Below, in pieces: positions 18,350 to 25,772 of a stretch of 32,824 bases of DNA (position 1 is the stretch's first letter; each line of letters opens with the position of its first letter). The position numbers and the translations under genes are program-made. Where the stretch lies: positions 1 through 32,824 of the forward strand of contig NZ_RHOX01000023.1 of assembly GCF_003946695.1 (NCBI RefSeq), written 5' to 3'. The DNA comes from Lapidilactobacillus bayanensis. GTDB taxonomy: Bacteria > Bacillota > Bacilli > Lactobacillales > Lactobacillaceae. The notes beneath the pieces were generated by a model that was not told the origin of the DNA, did no database searches, and was given only the letters and a program-made list of their open reading frames with translations.

Positions 18350-18378
18350 TTTACAATTTCGCTAACTCTCCGTATAAT
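18350..18378 (+). promoter_or_regulatory. tuf promoter P1
   Basis: TTTACA (18350-18355), 17-nt spacer, TATAAT (18373-18378): close to the sigma-A consensus, about 135 nt before tuf. Confidence 0.85.
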
Positions 18379-18408
18379 CATAAAAGGATATTTCTCTAAG
18401 GATAAACG

Positions 18409-18437
18409 TTGGTTTTCTGGTTGGGAAGTAGTATAAT
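18409..18437 (+). promoter_or_regulatory. tuf promoter P2
   Basis: TTGGTT (18409-18414), 17-nt spacer, TATAAT (18432-18437), downstream of P1. Tandem promoters fit the very high expression of EF-Tu. Confidence 0.65.
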
Positions 18438-18513
18438 TAAACATAAAGGATTTTCAGCTACACATTGTCGGGCTGATTTTTACTTGTGAATATTACAGGA
18501 GGTTCATTTTATA

Positions 18514-19704
18514 ATGGCAGAAAAAGAGCATTACGAAAGAACTAAGCCCCATGTAAACATTGGGACAATCGGCCACGTCGATCATGGTAAGACTACATTG
18601 ACGGCCGCAATTACAAAAGTATTGGCAGCAAAGGGTCTCGCTAAAGCAGAAGATTACGCTGATATCGATGCAGCTCCAGAAGAAAAAGAACGTGGTATCA
18701 CAATCAACACTGCCCACGTTGAATACGAAACTGAGAAGCGTCATTACGCACATATCGATGCCCCAGGACATGCTGATTACGTCAAGAACATGATCACTGG
18801 CGCCGCTCAAATGGATGGTGCTATCTTAGTTGTTGCCGCAACTGATGGCCCTATGCCACAAACTCGTGAGCATATCTTGTTGGCTCGCCAGGTCGGTGTT
18901 GACTATCTTGTTGTCTTCTTAAACAAGATTGACTTAGTTGATGACGAAGAATTAATCGACTTAGTTGAAATGGAAGTTCGTGAATTATTATCTGAATACG
19001 ATTACCCTGGTGACGATATTCCTGTTATCCGTGGTTCAGCATTGAAGGCTCTTCAAGGCGACCCAGAACAAGAAAAGGTTATCATGGAATTGATGGATAC
19101 TATTGACGAATATATCCCAACTCCAGTACGTGACACTGAGAAGCCATTCTTGATGCCTGTCGAAGACGTCTTCACAATTACTGGTCGTGGTACAGTTGCT
19201 TCTGGTCGTATTGACCGTGGTACTGTTAAGATTGGTGACGAAGTTGAAATCATCGGCTTGAAGCCAGAAGTTTTGAAGTCAACTGTTACTGGTTTGGAAA
19301 TGTTCCGTAAGACACTTGATTTAGGTGAAGCCGGCGATAACGTTGGTGTCCTTCTTCGTGGTGTTAACCGTGATCAAGTAGAACGTGGCCAAGTTCTTGC
19401 TAAGCCAGGTTCAATCCAAACTCATAACAAGTTCAAAGGCGAAGTTTATATCTTGTCTAAAGATGAAGGTGGCCGTCATACACCATTCTTCTCAAACTAT
19501 CGTCCTCAATTCTATTTCCATACGACTGACGTTACTGGTGTCATCGAATTACCAGAAGGTACTGAAATGGTAATGCCTGGCGACCACGTCACTTTCGAAG
19601 TTGATTTGATTGCTCCAGTTGCTATTGAAAAGGGTACTAAGTTTACTGTCCGCGAAGGTGGACGTACTGTTGGTGCCGGTCAGGTAACTGAAATCTTAGA
19701 CTAA
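18514..19704 (+). CDS. tuf: Translation elongation factor Tu
   Basis: Delivers aminoacyl-tRNA to the ribosome as a GTP complex. 396 residues with GHVDHGKTT (20-28), the RGITI switch I motif, DAPGHADY and NKID; domains 2 and 3 are complete to the usual end [16 protein letters not shown] lies 11 nt before the ATG. Codon choice is strongly biased, as expected for a highly expressed gene. It has its own promoters and a perfect terminator. In many lactobacilli tig follows tuf; here a structured RNA and a ytoI-like gene do. Confidence 0.99.
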   Translation: MAEKEHYERTKPHVNIGTIGHVDHGKTTLTAAITKVLAAKGLAKAEDYADIDAAPEEKERGITINTAHVEYETEKRHYAHIDAPGHADYVKNMITGAAQMDGAILVVAATDGPMPQTREHILLARQVGVDYLVVFLNKIDLVDDEELIDLVEMEVRELLSEYDYPGDDIPVIRGSALKALQGDPEQEKVIMELMDTIDEYIPTPVRDTEKPFLMPVEDVFTITGRGTVASGRIDRGTVKIGDEVEIIGLKPEVLKSTVTGLEMFRKTLDLGEAGDNVGVLLRGVNRDQVERGQVLAKPGSIQTHNKFKGEVYILSKDEGGRHTPFFSNYRPQFYFHTTDVTGVIELPEGTEMVMPGDHVTFEVDLIAPVAIEKGTKFTVREGGRTVGAGQVTEILD

Positions 19705-19726
19705 TTTATTAATCTAGATAATTAAG

Positions 19727-19758
19727 AGACTAGAACATTTATGTTCTAGTCTTTTTTT
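19727..19758 (+). terminator. Intrinsic terminator after tuf
   Basis: A perfect 10-bp stem (19727-19736 with 19743-19752), 6-nt loop and seven T. The stem shares ACTAGAAC/GTTCTAGT with the terminal arms of the structured RNA elements at 19839 and 25773. Confidence 0.93.
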
Positions 19759-19838
19759 ATCGACGGAAATTTAATAGATTGTTGTGGCAAAAATAACGGT
19801 GTAGCTTTCTAGTTGTGAGAAACGTGTAGACCCTTCTA

Positions 19839-20345
19839 AGAACTAAAATCGTTATGTCGCGCTTCTTCGTGCCTGCGGGAAATGCGCTGGTGGAACGCTG
19901 CGAGTATTGATTTGAGCCAAATCAAAGCCCAATTTGTCTCAAATACAAACTTTCTTGTAAGTGGTAAACCACTAACAAGAATGCCGCGGCTGACCGCGAT
20001 TTTCCTCCGGCACTGACGAAAGAGCGTTAGTGCAGTTTAATTGCAAATTTGTGCTTCTAAAAATTAGAAGGCAATTCAACCACTCGTTGATTCAGCGCTT
20101 GCGCAAAGGTTGCCAGCTTGTCTGCTTAGTGAGGGAAAATAAATACCGCTCAGTGGTGAGATTGTTGTTGCAGCTTTAGCTGTTACAACAAGGCCTGTCT
20201 TGGAGACAATTTTGTAAAAATTGGCTTCAAGCAGTGTCCACCACGTTCCAGCGAAAGTATTTATTTTTCCTCACGGTACTCGCAATACTCTGTATGCAAC
20301 CTTTGCGCAGGCACGGAGAACCACAACATGACAGTTCTAGTTTTT
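19839..20345 (+). ncRNA. Large structured RNA candidate, copy A
   Basis: About 500 nt with no convincing ORF, homologous over its length to copy B (25773-26252) and foldable into the same architecture. Helices: outer 19839-19844/20333-20338 and 19851-19857/20326-20332; P1 19863-19874/20309-20320; P2 hairpin 19911-19916/19938-19943 plus 19918-19922/19932-19936; P3 19952-19958/19975-19981; P4 19985-19989/19994-19998; P5 20011-20018/20025-20032; P6 20033-20035/20041-20043; P7 20054-20060/20064-20070; P8 20101-20113/20296-20308 (13 perfect pairs); P9 20129-20146/20257-20274 (18 pairs); P10 20147-20150/20250-20253; P11 20153-20158/20239-20244; P12 20162-20167/20086+100 (that is 20186-20191); P13 hairpin 20207-20213/20217-20223. 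The closing stem runs into T5 at 20341, a terminator-like end. A weak promoter candidate is TTGTTG (19779)-17-TAGCTT. Scale and complexity recall GOLLD/ROOL-type bacterial RNAs, but membership cannot be tested here. Confidence 0.8.
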
Positions 20346-20542
20346 AATGCACTAACTTAACGACGCCTACCACGTTCTATCAACAACTTTAGGAGTACTT
20401 GCCAGATAATTTTATGATAATCATTGCGATGTATTCGTTGGCAAACACCTGCTAGCAGTAATATTCTTAATTGTTTTTAACCGCGTAAACAGATATACTT
20501 AAACTGGTATTGTAGTACAGTTTATGAACTGTTGTTACATTA

Positions 20543-20571
20543 TTGAACGCATTCTGGTTTGCTATTTTAAT
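20543..20571 (+). promoter_or_regulatory. Promoter for the ytoI-like gene
   Basis: TTGAAC (20543-20548), 17-nt spacer, TTTAAT (20566-20571), about 40 nt before the chosen start. The region between copy A and this promoter (20346-20542) shows no gene; near 20503-20533 AAACTG/CAGTTT and CAGTT/AACTG can form mutually exclusive small hairpins. Confidence 0.6.
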
Positions 20572-20611
20572 CCCATGGATGACAACTTGTTTAGGAAAGT
20601 TGGTGATTTTT

Positions 20612-21937
20612 TTGGCGACGAAGCATGAAGAAATCATTCATTATTTAGAAAATTTGCCAATTGGGCGTAAAGTTTCTGTGCGGGCGATTGCGCGAGATTT
20701 AAAAGTCAGCGAAGGCACAGCTTACCGGGCAATTAAATCTGCAGAAATGAATGGGCTAGTGGCGACAATTGAACGGGTCGGCACGGTCCGGATTGAGAAG
20801 GATCGGCCGAAAAAGATTGATGAACTATCTTTTGCCGATGTATTAGATGTCATTGATGGACGCGTACTTGGCGGTGCCAATGGACTTGATAAAGAGTTGA
20901 ACAAGTTTGTCATTGGTGCCATGACTGAAAAGGCAATGATTCCTTATATTTTACCGATGTCGTTAGTGATTGTTGGTAATCGTGACGAAGCTCAAAAAAT
21001 TGCCTTAACACATGGTGCCGCCGTTTTGATTACTGGTGGTTTTGACGCAACTAAAGAGAACATTGATTTAGCCGATCAGGCAGCGTTGCCTTTGATTAGC
21101 ACAAATTATGATACGTTTACAGTTGCAAGTTTGATTAACCGTGAGATTTCTAACAAAAACATCAAGCAGGATATTATGACGGTAGCTGATGTTTATGCAC
21201 CAGTTGATCAAATTCAAGTGTTGCGCCAAACACAAAAAGTTTCGGATTATCAAGCATTACGGCAGGGTACCAATAACACGCGCTTTGCAGTCGTTACAGA
21301 TAAGGGCCGCCTTGTTGGTGTGGTGACCTTGCAAGATATTAAAGGTTTTTCTGAAGGAACGTTGTTAGACAAAGTCATGGTTAAGAATCCGATTACCGTG
21401 ACTCGCCACACGTCATTAGCAAATGCAATTCATTTATTGACGTCTAACTCGATTGATTTATTGCCGGTTGTTAATCGTAACTTTGATTTAGTCGGGGTGG
21501 TTAATCGGACGAATGTTCAAGCGCTCAATCAACCTTTATCCCACGAACGGACTTGGACGCTACAGTATCAGGTTAGCGAATCAATGTATACCATTGAACA
21601 CGAACAGCCGGAAACCGACGCTATTTTTCCAGACTGGGGCGTACACATTACCCCACAAATGGCGAATGAAATTGGCGCACTGTCGATTGGTGTTCTGGCA
21701 GAATTAATCACCTTAGCAACAACACGCTCATTACGAATTTATCAGCAAAAAGCGAGCATGGTTGATCAAATTGACTTGAGTTATTTCCGGTTAGTACAGA
21801 TTGATCACGATTTAGAAATTCGCTTAAATGTAGTGAATGAAAATCGCCGCTTGACAACTTTTGATGTCGATATGTTGTCAGATCACACTTTGGTAGCCAA
21901 GGCATTGGTGACTTGCCAAATTATTGAGGAGATATAG
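20612..21937 (+). CDS. ytoI: YtoI-like regulator: HTH, DRTGG, CBS pair and hotdog domains
   Basis: 441 residues. Order: winged or DeoR-type HTH (about 5-60, VSVRAIARDLKVSEGTAYRAI), DRTGG domain (about 70-180), two CBS motifs (about 190-305) that in relatives bind adenine nucleotides, and a C-terminal thioesterase-like hotdog domain (about 320-441). This matches Bacillus YtoI, a predicted transcription regulator of unknown target. TTG 20612 gives the family start M-A-T-K-H-E; GGTGAT at 20602-20607 serves as ribosome binding site. An upstream TTG at 20543 coincides with the -35 box and is rejected. nrnA follows after 2 nt, the same neighbour as in Bacillus. Confidence 0.88.
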   Translation: MATKHEEIIHYLENLPIGRKVSVRAIARDLKVSEGTAYRAIKSAEMNGLVATIERVGTVRIEKDRPKKIDELSFADVLDVIDGRVLGGANGLDKELNKFVIGAMTEKAMIPYILPMSLVIVGNRDEAQKIALTHGAAVLITGGFDATKENIDLADQAALPLISTNYDTFTVASLINREISNKNIKQDIMTVADVYAPVDQIQVLRQTQKVSDYQALRQGTNNTRFAVVTDKGRLVGVVTLQDIKGFSEGTLLDKVMVKNPITVTRHTSLANAIHLLTSNSIDLLPVVNRNFDLVGVVNRTNVQALNQPLSHERTWTLQYQVSESMYTIEHEQPETDAIFPDWGVHITPQMANEIGALSIGVLAELITLATTRSLRIYQQKASMVDQIDLSYFRLVQIDHDLEIRLNVVNENRRLTTFDVDMLSDHTLVAKALVTCQIIEEI

Positions 21938-21939
21938 TT

Positions 21940-22905
21940 ATGGAGACAAATACATCATTTTCAGAGATTGTTGCAAAAATTGTGACGAGTAATAAAATTG
22001 TGATTCACCGTCATGCTAACCCAGATCCTGATGCTTTAGGGTCACAAGCTGGTTTAGCGGAAGCAATTAAAAATAGTTTTCCTAATAAACAAGTTCGTCT
22101 AGTTGGCAGTTCTGTTGGTGATCTAACTTGGATTAATCAACCTGAAGAAGTACCTGATGATTTCTATGATGATGCCTTAGTGATCGTGACGGATACAGCT
22201 GATACACCACGGATCAGTGATGCGCGTTTTGATAAAGGTAATTATTTAATCAAAATTGATCATCATCCCAATGATGATGCCTATGGTGACTTGTATTACG
22301 TTAATACAGACGCTTCTAGTTGTTCAGAAATGATTGTTGACTTGATCAATGCCAGTGAGGGCCAATTGAAACTAGATACAGAGGCGGCGCGAGTTTTATA
22401 TGCGGGTATTATTGGGGATACTGGTCGTTTCTTATACAACGCTACCACGCAGCATACTTTTAATGTGGCTGCTCAATTGGTCGGCTTTGGCTTTGATCAT
22501 AGTGAAGTTAGTCAAAATCTGAATGAGATTTCCTTGAACCAAGCAAAATTACAATCAGTTGTCTACGATCAGTTGCAATTCGATGGTGACGGCGCTGCCC
22601 ATATTATGATTACGCTAGACATGTTGCAGAAGCTGGGTGTGGCTGACGACCAAGTTAATTCAGTGGTTTCAACACCAGGACGCTTGCGCGAAGTCTTATT
22701 ATGGAGTATTTATGTTGAAAAGGAAGATGGCACTTACCGGGTGCACTTCCGTTCTAAGGGACCAATTATTAATGGCATTGCTAAAGCCCATCATGGTGGT
22801 GGTCATCCACTTGCAAGTGGTGGCAAAGCTGTTGATCAAACAGAAATTAATCAAATCGTCAGTGAGATGAAGACGGCCGGCGCAGCGTACTCAATGGGCC
22901 AATAA
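21940..22905 (+). CDS. nrnA: DHH/DHHA1 phosphoesterase, NrnA-like
   Basis: Bifunctional nanoRNase and pAp phosphatase in Bacillus: degrades 2-5 nt RNAs and recycles 3'-phosphoadenosine 5'-phosphate; some relatives cleave cyclic-di-AMP or pApA. Metal-binding motifs are intact: HANPDPDALG (25-34), the VTDTADTPR region (about 84), DHH (107-109), and the DHHA1 substrate loop HHGGGHPLASGG (about 285-296). 321 residues, cytosolic. It is cotranscribed with the ytoI-like gene (2-nt gap) and probably with the helicase 20 nt downstream, suggesting an RNA-turnover operon. Confidence 0.93.
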   Translation: METNTSFSEIVAKIVTSNKIVIHRHANPDPDALGSQAGLAEAIKNSFPNKQVRLVGSSVGDLTWINQPEEVPDDFYDDALVIVTDTADTPRISDARFDKGNYLIKIDHHPNDDAYGDLYYVNTDASSCSEMIVDLINASEGQLKLDTEAARVLYAGIIGDTGRFLYNATTQHTFNVAAQLVGFGFDHSEVSQNLNEISLNQAKLQSVVYDQLQFDGDGAAHIMITLDMLQKLGVADDQVNSVVSTPGRLREVLLWSIYVEKEDGTYRVHFRSKGPIINGIAKAHHGGGHPLASGGKAVDQTEINQIVSEMKTAGAAYSMGQ

Positions 22906-22925
22906 CCGTCAACGAAAGGAACTTT

Positions 22926-24269
22926 ATGGAAACAACATTTGCATCATTTAATTTAAAAGCATCATTAGTGGCTGGTTTAACGAAAATTCATTTTAAAAAA
23001 CCAACCCCTGTTCAAGAACAAGTTATTCCCATTTTGATGAACGGTGGCGACGCCATTGTTCAATCGCAAACGGGTAGTGGTAAAACCCATGCTTTTCTGT
23101 TGCCGTTTTTCAGTCAATTAAAGGTTAATCAAGATTTACCACAATTGGTGATTACATCACCTAGTCGGGAATTGGCTACGCAAACTTATGAATTGGCGAA
23201 GCAATTACTCGAAGCTAGTGAGGAGACCTTCCGCATCCACTTGTATGTTGGTGGTAGTGACAAGGAACGTCAAATCGAAAAGTTGGCGCATCAACAACCA
23301 GATATCGTGATTGGGACGCCTGGCCGAATTTTAGATTTAATTTCTAGTTCGGCGTTGCGAGTTGATCAGGTGCGGTTCTTGGTGATCGATGAAGCTGACA
23401 TGACGTTAGACATGGGCTTCTTGAAAGATGTGGATGCCATTGCCAGCAAAATGCCGGAACAATTGCAGACAGCCGTCTTCTCGGCGACCATTCCTGATAA
23501 ATTGCAACCATTCTTGCGTAAATACTTGAATTCACCTGAGCAAGTTAAGTTAGCACCAAAATCTGTTATTAATCCTAATGTGCAAAACTGGTTATTTGCC
23601 ACTAGAGGCAAAAATAAAGCAGATTTAGTCGCGCAATTATTAACGGTGGGGCAACCATATTTGGCGTTGGTTTTTGCAAATACCAAACAGACGGTTGATG
23701 AATTAACCGCGAAGTTGAAGGCTAAAGGTTTCAAAGTTGCTAAGATTCACGGGGGGTTACAACCACGTGAACGTAAACGCGTGATGAAGCAAGTTGAAAA
23801 TTTGGAATATCAATACGTGGTCGCAACTGATCTCGCTGCTCGTGGCATTGACATTCCCGGCGCATCATTAGTGATTAACTATGAAATTCCTAAGGACCTC
23901 GAATACTTCATTCATCGTGTTGGTCGGACGGGTCGTAATGGCCTCGACGGAACCGCAATCACATTGTACGGCCCTGATGATGAGCAACAAGTCAACGAAA
24001 TTGAAGCGTTAGGAATTAAATTCACACCCAAGGCTTTAGTAAACGGACAAATTGTCGACTCATACGATCGGCGGCGGCGGACTAAGCGCCAAGCGACCAA
24101 AGATAAGCTTGATCCTAAAATGGTCGGTATGGTTAAGAAACAACAACGTAAACACAAACCTGGTTACCGTAATAAAATTAAAAAAGCCTTGTCTGAGGAT
24201 CGGCGTGCAAAACGGAAGATTGAAAATCGGCAAGAGTTACGAGCAACACGACGGTCACATAAGCGATGA
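22926..24269 (+). CDS. cshB: DEAD-box RNA helicase (CshB-like)
   Basis: An ATP-dependent RNA helicase of 447 residues. Q motif near residues 4-31 (F..F and PTPVQEQVIP), motif I QTGSGKT (48-54), motif Ia TSPSRELA, motif II DEAD (155-158), motif III SAT (about 187), and C-terminal motifs V and VI (DLAARGID, HRVGRTGRNG). A Lys/Arg-rich tail follows, typical of CshB/YqfR-type cold-shock helicases that act on mRNA and ribosomes. ATG 22926 is preceded by AAAGGA. The stop overlaps the next ATG by four bases. Confidence 0.92.
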   Translation: METTFASFNLKASLVAGLTKIHFKKPTPVQEQVIPILMNGGDAIVQSQTGSGKTHAFLLPFFSQLKVNQDLPQLVITSPSRELATQTYELAKQLLEASEETFRIHLYVGGSDKERQIEKLAHQQPDIVIGTPGRILDLISSSALRVDQVRFLVIDEADMTLDMGFLKDVDAIASKMPEQLQTAVFSATIPDKLQPFLRKYLNSPEQVKLAPKSVINPNVQNWLFATRGKNKADLVAQLLTVGQPYLALVFANTKQTVDELTAKLKAKGFKVAKIHGGLQPRERKRVMKQVENLEYQYVVATDLAARGIDIPGASLVINYEIPKDLEYFIHRVGRTGRNGLDGTAITLYGPDDEQQVNEIEALGIKFTPKALVNGQIVDSYDRRRRTKRQATKDKLDPKMVGMVKKQQRKHKPGYRNKIKKALSEDRRAKRKIENRQELRATRRSHKR

Positions 24270-25117
24270 ATGAACAAGAAATTTATTTACCCCAATGGCA
24301 AGAGCTTTCTAATCAGCGGCGGCTAGATATTTTTCAACAAATTATTCGTTATTTCGTTCGCCCTCTATGGCCGGTAACTAATATTCGTCCGCTTAAAATG
24401 CAGTTTGGTCAAACAACGATCGTTAGTTGCCAAGCTGATTTGAATTATCAGACCTTTATTTTTGTCCCGGGAAATTTAGCAGGGCAGTTTGCTGACGGGG
24501 TGAAAGCAATCAGTCCGTTTATGATTGCGCGAACGGCCACAGCAGCCAATTTATTACTTATTGGCGAACTGAACGTCGTCAATGGCGAAGTTAATGGTGA
24601 TCAAGCTTTATTGAAACCATTTGCCAGTGAGATTGACGCGTTTTTATATCGGCGGCGCAACTCATTAGATCCTTTCGTTAAAGCTAGTCAAACAGAAGCA
24701 ACTAGTCGGTTAGTCTTCCAAGAAACGAGAGCAGAACATCTGTCGTTGTATGTTCAAAAAGATTGGTCATATGTAGCATTACGACGACAGTTGCGTTCTG
24801 TAGGTTGTAACTTGGCAACTAAGAATCAATGGGAATATAGCACGACCGGCGATTTAACACCGTTTGAATTACCAATCAATCAAGATTGGCAAACACCAGA
24901 TTATTATCAATCTGGCTATGGCGCCGCCTTTACAACGACAAAGAATCAAGAACTATTAAATGATCCGGGCATTGTGAAAGCTAATCCCTTTCAAATTGAT
25001 ACCAGTTCAACCACCGCAGTTTTAAAATCGATTAATACTGATTATGACATAAACTTACCCACAAATTTAACGCCGAACTTTGTTTATCGCCCAGTGATTA
25101 ATGTTCAACTAGATTAG
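24266..25117 (+). CDS. Uncharacterised protein with distant sulfatase-modifying-factor-like motifs
   Basis: 283 residues, cytosolic, with no signal peptide or membrane helix. Not recognised as a named family. The middle segment GCNLATKNQWEYSTTG resembles the LPTEAEWEYAARGG block of formylglycine-generating-enzyme (SUMF1/FGE) folds, and FVYRPVI at the C terminus could match the terminal GFRPV block, but the copper-binding cysteine pair of FGE is not seen, so the enzyme activity should not be assumed. It overlaps cshB by 4 nt (ATGA), hence translationally coupled. A palindromic repeat begins directly after its TAG stop. Confidence 0.7.
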   Translation: MNEQEIYLPQWQELSNQRRLDIFQQIIRYFVRPLWPVTNIRPLKMQFGQTTIVSCQADLNYQTFIFVPGNLAGQFADGVKAISPFMIARTATAANLLLIGELNVVNGEVNGDQALLKPFASEIDAFLYRRRNSLDPFVKASQTEATSRLVFQETRAEHLSLYVQKDWSYVALRRQLRSVGCNLATKNQWEYSTTGDLTPFELPINQDWQTPDYYQSGYGAAFTTTKNQELLNDPGIVKANPFQIDTSSTTAVLKSINTDYDINLPTNLTPNFVYRPVINVQLD

Positions 25118-25233
25118 AGTGCGGAGAAGCAACGGGTTGCTGGTATTAATTTAAGTGGAAAGATTGATGCGTGTTAACGCAGCAAGATTTTCACTTAAAT
25201 TACTTACCAGCAGTTGCTTCGTAGCACGTTTCA
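25118..25233 (+). repeat. Palindromic repeat element, copy R1
   Basis: A 116-bp imperfect palindrome: GTGC/GCAC ends (25119-25122/25224-25227), 25126-25133/25213-25220, 25138-25145/25205-25212 and an 11-bp perfect stem 25147-25157/25192-25202, with a small apical hairpin 25168-25172/25177-25181. It starts directly after the stop codon at 25115-25117. Identical to R5 (28923-29038) except for one base. No T tract follows, so it is not a standard terminator. Confidence 0.88.
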
Positions 25234-25238
25234 GATAG

Positions 25239-25352
25239 AGTGCGAAAGCCAACGGGTTGGCGATATGAATTTAAATGGGAAGATCATTGCGTGCCAACGC
25301 AAGGAGATTCACACTTAAAATCACTGTCGCCAGTTGTCTTGAGCGCGTTTCA
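25239..25352 (+). repeat. Palindromic repeat element, copy R2 (diverged)
   Basis: Same family and orientation as R1, but diverged. The stem next to the centre is changed on both arms (TGGCGATA with TGTCGCCA), keeping pairing. Like R1 and R5 it begins TAGAGTGC and ends in a GTTTCA tail. Confidence 0.8.
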
Positions 25353-25358
25353 AATCAA

Positions 25359-25473
25359 AGTGCGGAGAAGCAACGGGTTGATGGTATTAATTTAAACGGG
25401 AAGATTGATGTGTGTCAACGCAGCAAGATTCACGCTTAAATTACTTACCATCAGTTGTCTTGAGCACGTTTCA
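25359..25473 (+). repeat. Palindromic repeat element, copy R3
   Basis: Same family and orientation. Compared with R1, TGCTGGTA/TACCAGCA is replaced by TGATGGTA/TACCATCA, a compensated pair exchange. The outer arm TTGTCTTGAGC is like R2 rather than R1. Confidence 0.83.
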
Positions 25474-25479
25474 AATTAC

Positions 25480-25506
25480 AGTGCGCAAAGCAACGTATTG
25501 CTGGTA
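25480..25506 (+). repeat. Palindromic repeat element, half copy R4
   Basis: Only the 5' arm (AGTGCGCAAAGCAACG and on to TTGCTGGTA) is present. The sequence then leaves the family and the alaS promoter starts 7 nt later, so this copy is truncated. Confidence 0.65.
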
Positions 25507-25513
25507 GCATGGA

Positions 25514-25542
25514 TTGACTTTAGCGGAAATGTTCACTATAAT
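25514..25542 (+). promoter_or_regulatory. alaS promoter
   Basis: TTGACT (25514-25519), 17-nt spacer, perfect TATAAT (25537-25542). Transcription would start near 25549, just before the T-box leader. Confidence 0.88.
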
Positions 25543-25559
25543 AACTTTTGACTTGGAAT

Positions 25560-25740
25560 ATGTTGTTAGGCGCGTTGTTCAGAGAGGGATTGGTTGGTGT
25601 GAGGTCCTCAACGTCACGAAGCAATGCTCTCCATCGATTATTTGAATAAATTAATTAAGTGGTTAACGAATCGCATCGTTGCAATCAAGGTGGTACCGCG
25701 CATAAGCGTCCTTGAAATTGCAGCGGTGTTTTTTATTTTC
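25560..25740 (+). promoter_or_regulatory. T-box riboswitch, alanine-specific
   Basis: The hallmark T-box sequence AAGGTGGTACCGCG is at 25687-25700. Stem I occupies about 25570-25632; the likely specifier is GCT at 25626-25628 (Ala), next to CTCC, which pairs with the GAGAGG at its base. The terminator pairs 25695-25699 with 25723-25727 (plus GCA/TGC inside) and is followed by GTTTTTTATTTT. Uncharged tRNA-Ala would favour the antiterminator and allow transcription into copy B and alaS. Confidence 0.92.
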
Positions 25741-25772
25741 TGCGCGGGTTTCTGTTCAAGAGTGGTTGTGCG

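Noticed and set aside
18454-18476. TCAGC/GCTGA hairpin plus T run in the tuf leader as an attenuator
   Set aside because: Only five pairs with a 13-nt loop; too weak to call a terminator in the leader of a highly expressed gene.
19839-20345. Copy A/B as RNase P RNA, tmRNA, 6S RNA or a group II intron
   Set aside because: None of the hallmark sequences were seen (no RNase P GAGGAAAGTC core, no tmRNA tag frame or tRNA-like end, no domain V with its AGC triad, no exon-like interruption of a gene), and two diverged copies would be unusual for the first three. A covariance-model search is still needed.
25118-25506. Tandem repeats as a CRISPR array
   Set aside because: The units are 115-bp palindromes almost adjacent to each other, without unique spacers of constant length and without cas genes.
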